From NCBI GenBank assembly GCA_002362735.1, contig DEUU01000114.1:1-15641 (forward strand): a DNA stretch of 15,641 bases, given 5' to 3'. The DNA is from Dehalococcoidia bacterium UBA3254 (GTDB lineage Bacteria > Chloroflexota > Dehalococcoidia > Dehalococcoidales > UBA3254). Shown one piece after another: positions 6,234 through 14,100 of the stretch (positions are counted from its first letter, which is position 1; each line of letters begins with the position of its first letter). The notes under the pieces were generated by a model, which saw only the letters and a program-made list of their open reading frames with translations, was not told the origin of the DNA and did not search any database. The translations under genes were made by a program, and so were the position numbers.

Positions 6234-6644
6234 CTATGGGTTCTGGTTCTCTAATTTGAGGGTCTCCAGATTTAATTTACGGTAGTAACAGTTGCGGGAT
6301 TCTCCACGGCAGTTTCTGGTATGACAGATGCCTCCCCGGTGCGGCCTCACTTTGTAGAGGAGAGAGTTTTGCTCGCAGTTGACATAAACTTCAAGCAGAT
6401 CAAAAGTTTCCCCGGAAGTCTTTCCTTTTTCCCAGAGTTCATTTCGAGAGGTGGACCAGAAGACCGCGGTCCGGCTTTTAATCGCCAGTTTCAAGGCCTG
6501 TTCGTTGGTGTAAGCGAGCAGGATAACTTCGCCGGTCTCGATATTTTGCACCGCCACGGGAATGACATCCGGGCATTTTTCGGTCGCTTTAGCGAGTTTG
6601 GAAAAATCCAGTTGAAGGGTAGAGCCTTCTTCCAATTGGTTCAT
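6234..6644 (-). CDS. hisI: Phosphoribosyl-AMP cyclohydrolase HisI, variant metal site
   Basis: 136 residues. HisI opens the adenine ring of phosphoribosyl-AMP in the third step of histidine synthesis. The fold is clear: VILLAYTNEQAL, VFWSTSRNELWEKGKTSGE (the conserved W-S-TSR...LW-KG-TSG stretch), CHT at 107-109 and CYYR at 119-122. The usual Asp-Cys-Asp-x-Asp magnesium motif is instead N89-C90-E91-Q92-N93, and there is a short insertion between CHT and CYYR. I recall this NCEQN form from a bacterial subgroup, so it is probably functional. No HisE domain is fused. The gene starts 20 bases after the DUF1385 stop with a weak AAAGTGATG ribosome site, so it is translated from that transcript. hisA lies beside it but on the other strand. 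Confidence 0.92.
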   Translation of the reverse strand: MNQLEEGSTLQLDFSKLAKATEKCPDVIPVAVQNIETGEVILLAYTNEQALKLAIKSRTAVFWSTSRNELWEKGKTSGETFDLLEVYVNCEQNSLLYKVRPHRGGICHTRNCRGESRNCYYRKLNLETLKLENQNP

Positions 6645-6664
6645 TAAAATTTCATCACTTTCGT

Positions 6665-7591
6665 TTATTCTGCCGGAGCCGGGATAGCGATGGAGATGGG
6701 TTCGGGAACCATTTCAGTTACCGGTTGTTCAATCTCAATAACCCTCTTTAACGCGGTCAGGGCGACTTCAAGCTGTCTGTCATCCGGTTCCCGGGTGGTT
6801 AACGACTGGAGCCATAAACCAGGTGTTAAAAATATTTTCATAATAATGTTATCGCAATGCCGGGCGGAAAAGTAAATAAATTCGTAGCCCAGGGCGGCAA
6901 TAACCGGTAGAAGCAAAATGCGTGATAACACCAACCAGCCGATAGCCGGTTTTCCTACCAGAGAAAACACTATGATCGCAATAATCAGCACGGCAAAAAG
7001 GAAACTGGTTCCGCATCTTGGATTGGCGGTAGAATGTCTCCGGGCGTGCTCTACGTCCAGGGGTTCTTTGGCTTCATAAGTATTGATCGCTTTATGTTCA
7101 GCGCCATGGTAGGCGAAGACACGTTTAATATCTTTCATCTGGGAAATCACAGCTAGATAAGCTATAAAGATTATCACGCGGATGACTCCCTCAACAAGAC
7201 TGAAAACAAGACCGGACTGGAATTGAGAAGTCAGAAGTCTAGTAGCCCAGAGGGGTATCATGAAGAAGACCCCTACCGCAAACGCCAGCGCTACCAGGAT
7301 CACTCCCCAGGTTGCCCAGCCGGAGAGTTTAGTGTCCTCTTCTTCCAGCGCGATATTTGCGGAATACATCAGGGTCTGGATACCCAGTACCATGGACTCG
7401 ATCAGCGCAATGATGCCCCTGACGAGTGGAGTCTTGCGCCAGGTCCCGGTATAGAGGGTGGATAAAACCTGGGAATTGGTAATAATTTCCCCGTTAGGAC
7501 GGCGTACCGAGGTAGCCATGATCTGCTTTCCGCGCATCATGACGCCTTCCATAACTGCCTGTCCGCCGTAATAAAACTTTTTCTCAGCCAT
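6665..7591 (-). CDS. DUF1385 (YqhQ-like) membrane protein
   Basis: 308 residues. Recognised by GGQAVMEGVMMRG near the N-terminus, RVFAYHGAEHKAINTYE in the middle, and NPRCGTSFLF, all hallmarks of DUF1385. Hydrophobic segments lie near residues 95-117, 127-148, 197-215 and 217-240, so it is an inner-membrane protein; the C-terminal 30 residues are rich in Pro, Glu and Ile. The family's role is not known to me; in many bacteria it sits beside rpmE and prfA, and here it also follows rpmE. A terminator separates it from rpmE and it has its own promoter, with hisI behind it. The start is nearly leaderless: GAAGGATA before the ATG lies mostly upstream of the predicted transcript. Confidence 0.93.
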   Translation of the reverse strand: MAEKKFYYGGQAVMEGVMMRGKQIMATSVRRPNGEIITNSQVLSTLYTGTWRKTPLVRGIIALIESMVLGIQTLMYSANIALEEEDTKLSGWATWGVILVALAFAVGVFFMIPLWATRLLTSQFQSGLVFSLVEGVIRVIIFIAYLAVISQMKDIKRVFAYHGAEHKAINTYEAKEPLDVEHARRHSTANPRCGTSFLFAVLIIAIIVFSLVGKPAIGWLVLSRILLLPVIAALGYEFIYFSARHCDNIIMKIFLTPGLWLQSLTTREPDDRQLEVALTALKRVIEIEQPVTEMVPEPISIAIPAPAE

Positions 7592-7600
7592 TATCCTTCA

Positions 7601-7630
7601 ATAATAAACCATAAACACAGGATTTGTCAT
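7601..7630 (-). promoter_or_regulatory. DUF1385-hisI promoter
   Basis: ATGACA (7630-7625) and TATTAT (7606-7601), each one base off consensus, are 18 bases apart on the minus strand. Predicted start at 7594 lies three bases before the ATG, giving a near-leaderless message. Confidence 0.6.
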
Positions 7631-7642
7631 TTTTGGGGAAAG

Positions 7643-7671
7643 AAAAAGGAGCGGGTTTAAGTACCGCTCCT
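7643..7671 (-). terminator. Rho-independent terminator of rplU-rpmA-rpmE
   Basis: On the minus strand AGGAGCGG and CCGCTCCT form a perfect 8-base-pair stem around a 9-base loop, followed by TTTTTC. It lies about 20 bases after the rpmE stop. Confidence 0.93.
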
Positions 7672-7692
7672 CAATGTTTGACTTTATCCTGA

Positions 7693-7899
7693 TTACTTGC
7701 TCATCTTGTAGCGCTGTTTAAACCGCTCCACTCTTCCGGCGGTATCCATCATTCTTCTTTCCCCGGTGAAGAACGGATGGCACTTGCTGCACAACTCAAC
7801 GTGTAGTGCTTTCTTGGTCGATCCGGTCGTAAAAACATTGCCGCAAGAACAGGTTACCTGGGCATCCGGATAATATTTGGGATGAATCTTTTCTTTCAT
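7693..7899 (-). CDS. rpmE: Ribosomal protein bL31, zinc-binding form
   Basis: 68 residues, normal for bL31, a protein at the bridge between the large and small ribosomal subunits. It is the C+ type: C17 and C19 in TCSCGNVF and C37 and C40 in [10 protein letters not shown] form the zinc site. [11 protein letters not shown] at the N-terminus and VERFKQRY at the C-terminus are typical. The ATG lies 3 bases after the rpmA stop, so it is translationally coupled; no separate ribosome binding site is evident. Last gene of the operon. Confidence 0.97.
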   Translation of the reverse strand: MKEKIHPKYYPDAQVTCSCGNVFTTGSTKKALHVELCSKCHPFFTGERRMMDTAGRVERFKQRYKMSK

Positions 7900-7902
7900 A
7901 TC

Positions 7903-8160
7903 TTACTGTTCAGCGTAGACGCTGACCTTCCTTCTATCATCAGTATAGGGTTCAAATTTAACCTTCCCATCGATCAGGGAATAAATAGTGTAATCTTTAC
8001 CAAGACCGACATTATTTCCCGGATGGACTTTGGTACCGCGCTGTCGAATTATGATCGTACCTGCAAGTACCTCTTCTCCATCGTATCTCTTAACGCCAAG
8101 TCTTTTCCCGGCACTATTCCGGCCGTTAACCGAACTGCCGCCGCCCTTTTTATGAGCCAC
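7903..8160 (-). CDS. rpmA: Ribosomal protein bL27
   Basis: 85 residues from a GTG start with GAGAGGTGAT 5 bases upstream. bL27 lies at the peptidyl-transferase centre through its N-terminal tail. The N-terminus [20 protein letters not shown] begins directly, without the cleaved extension seen in many Firmicutes. [20 protein letters not shown] is the family signature. It sits 15 bases after rplU and 3 bases before rpmE. Confidence 0.97.
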   Translation of the reverse strand: MAHKKGGGSSVNGRNSAGKRLGVKRYDGEEVLAGTIIIRQRGTKVHPGNNVGLGKDYTIYSLIDGKVKFEPYTDDRRKVSVYAEQ

Positions 8161-8175
8161 TTGAAATCACCTCTC

Positions 8176-8505
8176 TTAGTTTTTGTTTACTCCCGGAACT
8201 ATGATGTCATCGATGGTCAGCCGGGTATACTTCTGACGATGTCCAGTTTTTTTGGTGAAATGGTCTTTGTGCTTGAATTTCAGGACAATGATTTTATCAC
8301 CCTTGACCAGACCTTTAGATGTTGCCAGGACCTTGGCGCCCTCGATGGTAGGTTTACCAACGGTGACATTCTTATCATCCGCAATCAGCAAGACTTTATC
8401 CAATTCGACCTTGTCTCCTTCGGCTTTATCCATCAGGTCGACTTCGACCGTTTCGCCGGGAGCTACTTTGTACTGTTTTCCTCCGGATTCAAATATAGCG
8501 TAAAT
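8176..8505 (-). CDS. rplU: Ribosomal protein bL21, apparently starting at an ATT codon
   Basis: 109 residues counted from ATT at 8505-8503. bL21 binds 23S rRNA in the large subunit. The N-terminus I-YAIFESGGKQYKV matches the family's MYAIIETGGKQYKV if ATT is codon 1; FKHKDHFTKKTGHRQKYT near the C-terminus is the family signature. The longest frame begins at TTG 8529 and would add MLCYWRCI, unlike any L21, and that TTG coincides with the predicted transcription start. GGAGG at 8516-8512 ends 6 bases before the ATT, the same spacing as in hisA. ATC at 8508 is only 3 bases from GGAGG, so less likely. First gene of rplU-rpmA-rpmE. A sequencing error in the start codon is the main alternative. Confidence 0.95.
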   Translation of the reverse strand: MYAIFESGGKQYKVAPGETVEVDLMDKAEGDKVELDKVLLIADDKNVTVGKPTIEGAKVLATSKGLVKGDKIIVLKFKHKDHFTKKTGHRQKYTRLTIDDIIVPGVNKN

Positions 8506-8535
8506 GATGCACCTCCAATAACACAACAACTTTAT

Positions 8536-8565
8536 ATTGTACCAAACTTATGGTCTGCTTTGCAA
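8536..8565 (-). promoter_or_regulatory. rplU-rpmA-rpmE promoter
   Basis: TTGCAA (8565-8560), 18-base spacer, TACAAT (8541-8536) on the minus strand. Predicted start near 8529 leaves a leader of about 23 bases containing the GGAGG. There is no room for a longer L21 leader structure. Confidence 0.65.
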
Positions 8566-8601
8566 TTAAAATTTACCGGGTTCAGTTTTGTAAAATTGCA
8601 G

Positions 8602-9495
8602 CTACGCGGCTTTCTCCTTAATAACCAGAATTGGTTTCTCACCTTCCCTCAGTACCTTCTCAGCAACGCTGCCAAAGACCCAGCGGGCAATGGGTGAGCG
8701 GCCCCGCGTTGCCATTACTACCAGATCGGCCTGGACCCTTTTTTCCATTTCCAGAACTTCGAATCCGGCGTCTATACCCAGGTAGCTGACCCGGTTTACA
8801 TCCACTCCTGCTGCTCTCACTTCCTCTTCCGTTTGGCTTAAATCCCGGTCAGTCATTTTTTCTGTATTGGCGTCTATACTATCCCAGTTGACACCAATGC
8901 CGGACCCTACGCTGTCCAGATGTTGAGAGTAGACGGTTTGCGCCATGCTGAAGAGGGTGATGCTCGCTTTCAATTTCTTCGCCAGAGCCACTGCATAAGG
9001 GACGGCTATTTTACTGGCGTCCGAACCGTCCAGAGTCAGCAGGATTTTCCGGATCATACCTTTCGCTTCGGGTACAAATTCGCTCCTGGCCCGGATAAGG
9101 AGGCAGGGAACGCCGACGGTACGCACTATTTTATCCGCGACACTGCCCATAGCCCACTGGCGGAAACCGGAAGCGCCGCAGGTGGTAAGCACCACCAGGT
9201 TAATGTCTTTGAGTTTAACATAGTCGCCGATCAATTTCGCCGGGTCTCCGGTAACAACTTCGGCCTGGATTTTGGGCGTTTGGTCAGGATTCACAAGTTT
9301 GATGGACAGCTGCAAACCTTCCAGAACCGTGTTGAGATAGATCTGGTGCATATGCAAATAGGCTTGATGCTCCGGAGGGCAGATATGAAGCAGGAAAACC
9401 TCTGCGCCAAGTTGGCTGACCAGGTCCCGGGTGTAAGAAATAGATGATTCAGCTAATTCCGAGCCGTCCAGAGGTAGAAGTATTTTGTCAAACAT
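8602..9495 (-). CDS. Tandem universal stress protein (two Usp domains)
   Basis: 297 residues from the second ATG at 9495. An ATG at 9501 is only one base from GGAGG, whereas 9495 is 7 bases away, so the latter is preferred. Domain 1 covers about residues 1-145 (FDKILLPLDGSELAE, then CGASGFRQWAMGS), domain 2 about 150-297 (IRKILLTLDGSDASK, then ATRGRSPIARWVFGS). Each ends with the G-9x-GS nucleotide-binding loop, so ATP binding is likely in both. Usp proteins are cytoplasmic and respond to stress or energy state; the specific role here is unknown. The start lies 20 bases after the coaE stop, so coaE and this gene probably share a transcript. No terminator is seen after its stop; the rplU promoter begins within 40 bases. 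Confidence 0.93.
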   Translation of the reverse strand: MFDKILLPLDGSELAESSISYTRDLVSQLGAEVFLLHICPPEHQAYLHMHQIYLNTVLEGLQLSIKLVNPDQTPKIQAEVVTGDPAKLIGDYVKLKDINLVVLTTCGASGFRQWAMGSVADKIVRTVGVPCLLIRARSEFVPEAKGMIRKILLTLDGSDASKIAVPYAVALAKKLKASITLFSMAQTVYSQHLDSVGSGIGVNWDSIDANTEKMTDRDLSQTEEEVRAAGVDVNRVSYLGIDAGFEVLEMEKRVQADLVVMATRGRSPIARWVFGSVAEKVLREGEKPILVIKEKAA

Positions 9496-9515
9496 GTTCA
9501 TTCCTCCTATCTACA

Positions 9516-10109
9516 TTAAAATCCGGAAATTTCTTTCCATAATTTTTCAATTTTGGCTTTTAAATCTGTCATATTTCCATTATTATCGATAATTACCAGG
9601 TTTTGTTTAATTTTTTCTTCTACCGGCGGCTGGTTAGCCATGCGCGCCAGAGCATCGGACCGGCTGACTCCGCGCTCTTTAAGTCGCTCCAGGATAGTCT
9701 CTTTTGGAGCTTGAACTACCCAGTACTGGTTTACCCGTGGCATCCAGCAGGTATCAACCATGATCGCCATTTCTATAAATACCGCTTTGACATTCGTCGT
9801 CTGGTATTTCTGAAGCTGTTTTTCGACTTCTGCATCTACCCGGGGATGGATGATACCGTCGAGCTTTCGGAGGGCTGAGGGGTTGCGAAAAACGATTCGG
9901 GCCAGTTTTCCACGGTCGATGGTTCCCTCCGAAGACAGAATTTCCTCGCCGAAAGCGTTTACAACCTCCTGCCATCCGGAAGTTCCCTTATTCACCACGT
10001 CAAGCCCTATGCTGTCCGAATCGATCACTACGGCGCCCAGTTCTTTCAAGATGGAGGAAACGGTACTTTTTCCGCTGCCTATGCCTCCGGTCAACATGAT
10101 GATTTTCAT
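9516..10109 (-). CDS. coaE: Dephospho-CoA kinase CoaE
   Basis: 197 residues, usual length. CoaE phosphorylates the ribose 3'-OH of dephospho-CoA with ATP, the last step of coenzyme A synthesis. MKIIMLTGGIGSGKSTVSS holds the P-loop at residues 8-15; DSD near residue 33 and LDGIIHPRV follow; the lid and C-terminal signature appear as LARMANQPPVEEK and IIDNNG. The longest frame starts at TTG 10145 and would add 12 residues, but that TTG is the -35 box; the family-like start is the ATG at 10109. No Shine-Dalgarno is present and the -10 lies 7 bases before the ATG, implying a leaderless mRNA. usp follows in the same direction. Confidence 0.95.
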   Translation of the reverse strand: MKIIMLTGGIGSGKSTVSSILKELGAVVIDSDSIGLDVVNKGTSGWQEVVNAFGEEILSSEGTIDRGKLARIVFRNPSALRKLDGIIHPRVDAEVEKQLQKYQTTNVKAVFIEMAIMVDTCWMPRVNQYWVVQAPKETILERLKERGVSRSDALARMANQPPVEEKIKQNLVIIDNNGNMTDLKAKIEKLWKEISGF

Positions 10110-10116
10110 AGTTCTT

Positions 10117-10145
10117 AGTCTAACAGAATACCTCCAGGCTAACAA
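10117..10145 (-). promoter_or_regulatory. coaE-usp promoter, leaderless start
   Basis: TTGTTA (10145-10140) and TAGACT (10122-10117) are 17 bases apart on the minus strand, with TG one base before the -10 (TGTTAGACT). Predicted start is 10110 or 10109, that is, at the coaE ATG. Confidence 0.5.
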
Positions 10146-10181
10146 CAGATTTCGGTTAGCGGCTCAGGGTCTTTTTATCAT

Positions 10182-10349
10182 TGTCTTTACGAGGAGAGTA
10201 GCGACGAAGTAAACTCCTGACTCTGGATCGGGGATTGCTTCGGAAGGGGAGAAGATCCTCGCAAAGACAGAATGAATGAGTGAAAGAAGAGCTGCATAAA
10301 ATCCTTCATGGCTATGAAAAGGTCCGAGGGCAAGCTCTCGCAACGACAG
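10182..10349. repeat. Intergenic dispersed inverted-repeat element
   Basis: TGTCTTTACGAGGA (10182-10195) and TCCTCGCAAAGACA (10256-10269) are inverted with one mismatch over 14 bases. Inside, GAAGTAAACTCC and GGGGATTGCTTC pair imperfectly, so the 88 bases can fold end to end. A further edge-like copy, CTCGCAACGACAG, lies at 10337-10349 and suggests a compound or partly deleted element. The pattern matches the widespread bacterial element family with TTGCGAGGA-type ends. It occupies most of the gap between coaE and the radical SAM gene (10110-10507) and has no coding content. Confidence 0.65.
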
Positions 10350-10460
10350 ATTACCACCACTTTCCCAGTTAATACTGCAAAGAAGTTTGAAAATGATAAG
10401 ATTCTGGTTAGCACCTTCAGGTTTAGACCCTCGTATAGGTTTATCGCGACCTGATACGGA

Positions 10461-10469
10461 TGATATAAT
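10461..10469 (+). promoter_or_regulatory. Promoter of the radical SAM/MEMO-AMMECR1 operon
   Basis: TGATATAAT is an extended -10 (TG-n-TATAAT). No good -35 is seen. Predicted start near 10476 gives a leader of about 30 bases. Confidence 0.55.
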
Positions 10470-10507
10470 GATTATTGGTTCATAATATATTCAGGATGGC
10501 TGTTATC

Positions 10508-11527
10508 ATGCATCAGGCTTTACTGGCGAAAAAGTTAAATGAAAACCACGTCCGCTGTAATATCTGCCGCTGGCGCTGCAACATTGCACCGGAGAGACTG
10601 GGTGTCTGCCGGATGTATAAAAATGAAGGCGGCGAACTTTTTAATATGAATTATGCTCTGGCATCATCGGTTGCCATCGATCCTATCGAAAAGAAGCCCC
10701 TTTTCCATTTCTATCCTGGCAGCCAGGTCTTTTCCCTGGGGAGCTGGGGCTGTAATTTCCATTGTTCTGGCTGCCAGAACTGGCAGATTTCCTGTGCTGA
10801 TATTGCTCCGGCAGGCAAAGGTTCTCAGGAAATCCCTCCTCAAAAAGCGATCATCATGGCGGAACATGGCGGCTGCCAGGGCATCGCCTGGACTTATAAT
10901 GAGCCGACGATGTGGTTCGAGTACACGCTGGAATCGGCCAAACTGGCCAGACAGAAAAAACTTTATTCAGTCTATGTCACCAACGGTTATATGACTCCTG
11001 AAGCCCTGGATATGCTGGGACCTTATCTTGATGCCTGGCGAGTGGATGTCAAAGGCTTCAATAAGGAGTTGTACCGCAAGTTGGCCAGAATTACTCACTG
11101 GGAAGGCATTCTGGAAACAGCCGAGCGTGCCAGGCATAAATGGAACATGCATCTCGAAGTAATCACTAATATCATTCCGACTATGAACGATGACGACGAA
11201 CAGTTGAAAGGGATCGCGAAATGGATTCACGATAAGCTGGGAGAACTTACTCCATGGCATGTCACCCGATTTTACCCCCAGTATCAGGAGATGGACCTTC
11301 CCGCGACCCCTCTGGCCACTATCGAGCATGCCCTGGAGATAGGAAAGCAGGCTGGTTTAAAGTTCATTTATGTAGGTAATATTCCGGGACATGATGGGGA
11401 AAATACACATTGTTATCAGTGCGGACGGTTGGTGGTGCAGCGTGAGGGATATGAGACTAAAATTTCAGGATTAAATGGTTCGAAGTGTAAATTCTGCGGG
11501 GCAGAGCTGAATTTTCGGGTGGGATAG
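10508..11527 (+). CDS. AmmeMemoRadiSam system radical SAM enzyme
   Basis: 339 residues from the ATG at 10508, which has AGGATGG about 8 bases upstream; an in-frame ATG at 10496 and a TTG at 10475 are alternatives, but the family begins near [10 protein letters not shown]. An N-terminal cysteine set (C17, C20, C24, C34) precedes the radical SAM motif C82-N-F-H-C86-S-G-C89. [14 protein letters not shown] and DVKGFN are typical of this PflA-like group. The C-terminus carries a zinc-ribbon-like CxxC (HCYQCG) and CxxC (CKFCG). The enzyme presumably makes a 5'-deoxyadenosyl radical; its substrate is not known to me. The next gene, 26 bases downstream, encodes both partner proteins as a fusion, so all three components of the set are here. 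Confidence 0.93.
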   Translation: MHQALLAKKLNENHVRCNICRWRCNIAPERLGVCRMYKNEGGELFNMNYALASSVAIDPIEKKPLFHFYPGSQVFSLGSWGCNFHCSGCQNWQISCADIAPAGKGSQEIPPQKAIIMAEHGGCQGIAWTYNEPTMWFEYTLESAKLARQKKLYSVYVTNGYMTPEALDMLGPYLDAWRVDVKGFNKELYRKLARITHWEGILETAERARHKWNMHLEVITNIIPTMNDDDEQLKGIAKWIHDKLGELTPWHVTRFYPQYQEMDLPATPLATIEHALEIGKQAGLKFIYVGNIPGHDGENTHCYQCGRLVVQREGYETKISGLNGSKCKFCGAELNFRVG

Positions 11528-11553
11528 TTAGAACTTTAAGTGAGAGGTGTTCC

Positions 11554-12861
11554 ATGTTAAGAGAACCTGTGGTAGCCGGACAGTTTTACCCCGGTTCGCC
11601 AGATGAACTCAGGGCGATGATTGAGTCGTTTGTAGACCCGAACGCTGAAAAAGAGGATGTTATTGGACTGGTAGCGCCCCACGCCGGTTATATCTACTCA
11701 GGAGCGGTAGTGGGAGCAGTCCTCTCAAAGATAAAATTCAAAGATACCTTTATTGTCATCGGGCCCAATCACACCGGCCGCGGCAAACCCATGAGTATCG
11801 TCACCGAAGGAACGTGGAAAACTCCGCTGGGTGAAGTACAAATCGATGCCGATCTGGCCAAAAAACTGGTGTCGATCTCCAATTATTTGAAGGAAGACCA
11901 GTTAGCCCATGAGTTCGAACATGCTGTTGAGGTCCAGTTGCCGTTTCTGCAATATTTTAAAAAGGACGTGAAAATTGTGCCGATCATTGTGGGTATAGCC
12001 GATCCTGAAGCTTTTAAACAGGTGGGGCATGATATCGCCCAGGCCCTCATCGAACTGAAAAAAGAAGCGGTGATTTTTGCCAGCAGCGACATGAACCATT
12101 ATGAGCCGCAGGGAGTATCGAAAAAGAAAGACCGGCAGGCTATCAACGCCATGCTTAATCTGGACCCGGACGAGCTGGTCAGGAAAATCGAAGAACAAAA
12201 TATCACGATGTGCGGTTACGGTCCCGCATCGATTATGATGGCTGCGGCGAAAGAGCTGGGAGCAGACAAAGCAGAACTCGTTAAATACCAGACCAGCGGA
12301 GATATTTCCGGCGACTTCAACGCGGTGGTGGGTTATGCCGGAATCATTGTCAAAGCTCAGTCTCCCCTGGTCAAGCTGGCGAAGCAGGCTCTGGAGACTT
12401 ATGTTCGCGAGAAGAAGGTGCTTAAGCCCAAAGATCTGACCCGGGAAATGAAAGAACAGGCGGGGGTTTTCGTGTGCGTCAAAAAGTCCGGCCAGCTCCG
12501 AGGCTGCATCGGCACCTTCGAGCCCTGTCAGGAAAACGTAGCTAAAGAGACCGTGATGAACGCTATCAGCACTGCCACCCAGGACCCCCGTTTTGAACCG
12601 ATCGAGCCCGGCGAACTGCAGGACCTGGACTACACGGTGGATGTTTTAACTCATCCCGAGCCTGTCGATAGCAAAGAAGATCTCGATCCGAAAAAATACG
12701 GCGTCATCGTCGAGTCCGGATACCGCCGGGGACTGCTTTTACCGGACCTGGAAGGGGTGGACTCGGTTGAGCAGCAGATCGATATCTGCCGCCAGAAAGG
12801 GGGCATCGGACCGGACGAATCGGTGAACCTCTACCGTTTTGAAGTGAAGAGGTATCACTAA
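11554..12861 (+). CDS. MEMO-AMMECR1 fusion protein (AmmeMemoRadiSam system)
   Basis: 435 residues from an ATG with GAGAGGTG just upstream. Residues 1-270 are a MEMO domain, a fold related to non-haem iron dioxygenases: H43 in [11 protein letters not shown]73 in GPNHTG, H119/H123 in [13 protein letters not shown]179 and H182 in SSDMNHYEP and C220 in TMCGYGP. H43, H73 and C220 match in position the metal-binding triad described for human MEMO1, so metal binding is likely. Residues 271-435 are an AMMECR1 domain with the hallmark LRGCIGTF at 316-323 and DPRFEP. There is no signal peptide. It is the second gene of the operon with the radical SAM enzyme; the process they serve is not established. 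The stop overlaps the convergent CoA-transferase stop. Confidence 0.95.
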   Translation: MLREPVVAGQFYPGSPDELRAMIESFVDPNAEKEDVIGLVAPHAGYIYSGAVVGAVLSKIKFKDTFIVIGPNHTGRGKPMSIVTEGTWKTPLGEVQIDADLAKKLVSISNYLKEDQLAHEFEHAVEVQLPFLQYFKKDVKIVPIIVGIADPEAFKQVGHDIAQALIELKKEAVIFASSDMNHYEPQGVSKKKDRQAINAMLNLDPDELVRKIEEQNITMCGYGPASIMMAAAKELGADKAELVKYQTSGDISGDFNAVVGYAGIIVKAQSPLVKLAKQALETYVREKKVLKPKDLTREMKEQAGVFVCVKKSGQLRGCIGTFEPCQENVAKETVMNAISTATQDPRFEPIEPGELQDLDYTVDVLTHPEPVDSKEDLDPKKYGVIVESGYRRGLLLPDLEGVDSVEQQIDICRQKGGIGPDESVNLYRFEVKRYH

Positions 12862-14048
12862 ATCACGCCTTCGTTGGAGAGCTGTGTAATCTCTTCCTCG
12901 GAATATCCCAGCATTTCTTTCAGAATCTCTATGTTATGCTCGCCGAGGAGAGGGGCGGGATATTGGATGTTTCCGGGAGTTTTGGAAAACTTGAATAAAG
13001 AGCCCGGCGTTTTTACTTTTCCGGAGATCTCCTGCTCCACTTCTATAATCATATTGCGGTCTTTGAGATGAGGGTCGTTACAGACCTCATCAAAGGACGG
13101 CAGCCGGGTACAGGGAACATCTGATTTCTTCAGGATATCCAAAATCTCATCCGTAGTCATGGTTTTCGTCCAGGCAGTGATAGCGGCGTCGATCTCATCC
13201 CGGTGAGGATACCTTTCCATCTGGTTTTTCCCGAGCGGGGTATCTATGAGGTCTTCCCGGCCCATCGCCTTATATAAACGGTGGATCTGGACCAGAACGC
13301 CGGTGGAAATAAAAATCCTGCCGTCTTTAGTGGGATAGAGATTACTGGGTATCATACCGGCATGGCCGTTGCCCAATCGACCCGGAATCTGACCGTTCAG
13401 AAAATAATGAGGGGAATATTCGATCGAGCTCAGCTGCCAGATACAGTCCTGCATCGAGATATCGATAGTCTGTCCTTCGCCGGTCTTTTGACGGTTGAAA
13501 AGGGCGGAGACGATGGAAAGCGCCGTGAACAACCCGGAAGAAAAATCCGCGATGGAAACTCCGCAGCGGGTCGGCTGTTCCGGAAAACCGGTGACAGAGG
13601 TCATCCCGCCCATGGCCTGGGCAATCGGATCGAATCCGGGGTAATCCCGCCGCGGACCGGTCTGCCCGTAAGCGGAGATTGAGGCGTATATTAGTCTCGG
13701 ATTCAGCGCGCAGATCTCCCGGCTGCTCAGCCCCATTTTATCCATGGTGCCGGGACTGAAATTTTCTACCAGCACGTCGACTTTTCCGGCTAGCTCTTTA
13801 CAGATTTTTTGCCCTTTTCCAGACTTCAGGTCCAGCGTAATCGCTTTCTTGCCCCGGTTCAGGATAATAAAAGGCCCGCCCTCAAATGCAACGGTGTGAG
13901 GGAAATCATTTCTGATTAAATCCCCCGCCCCGGGCCTCTCCACCTTGATCACTTCAGCCCCTAAATCTTTCAGCAAAAGGGTGCAGTAAGGCCCGGAATA
14001 GACCTGCGTCAAATCAAGTACCCTGATGCCTTCCAGTATTCCCGACAT
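12858..14048 (-). CDS. Class III CoA-transferase (CaiB/BaiF family)
   Basis: 396 residues from the ATG at 14048. A longer frame to 14138 adds residues unlike the family and crosses the promoter. Class III enzymes move CoA between carboxylic acids (formyl, carnitine, succinyl, bile acid or aromatic substrates). Family motifs: [31 protein letters not shown] at the N-terminus, [30 protein letters not shown], then [17 protein letters not shown] with the probable catalytic Asp near residue 140, and RIFISTG. Substrate cannot be read from the sequence and no acyl-CoA pathway genes lie beside it. No Shine-Dalgarno is clear; the -10 lies 7 bases before the ATG, so it may be leaderless. It converges on the MEMO-AMMECR1 gene with a 4-base overlap. 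Confidence 0.93.
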   Translation of the reverse strand: MSGILEGIRVLDLTQVYSGPYCTLLLKDLGAEVIKVERPGAGDLIRNDFPHTVAFEGGPFIILNRGKKAITLDLKSGKGQKICKELAGKVDVLVENFSPGTMDKMGLSSREICALNPRLIYASISAYGQTGPRRDYPGFDPIAQAMGGMTSVTGFPEQPTRCGVSIADFSSGLFTALSIVSALFNRQKTGEGQTIDISMQDCIWQLSSIEYSPHYFLNGQIPGRLGNGHAGMIPSNLYPTKDGRIFISTGVLVQIHRLYKAMGREDLIDTPLGKNQMERYPHRDEIDAAITAWTKTMTTDEILDILKKSDVPCTRLPSFDEVCNDPHLKDRNMIIEVEQEISGKVKTPGSLFKFSKTPGNIQYPAPLLGEHNIEILKEMLGYSEEEITQLSNEGVI

Positions 14049-14055
14049 AGACTTC

Positions 14056-14084
14056 AAAATAACACAATAGTTTTCATAATGCAA
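14056..14084 (-). promoter_or_regulatory. CoA-transferase promoter, leaderless start
   Basis: TTGCAT (14084-14079), 17-base spacer, and TATTTT (14061-14056) preceded by TG and one base on the minus strand. Predicted start 14049, one base before the ATG. The boxes are moderate matches. Confidence 0.4.
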
Positions 14085-14100
14085 TAATTCACTCGCGGAA

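Noticed and set aside
7882..8697. 271-codon plus-strand open frame opposite rpmA, rplU and the usp end
   Set aside because: It covers three unmistakable minus-strand features, including the rplU promoter, and its translation resembles no family.
10187..10414. 75-codon minus-strand open frame in the coaE upstream gap
   Set aside because: It lies within the dispersed repeat element and has no start signals.
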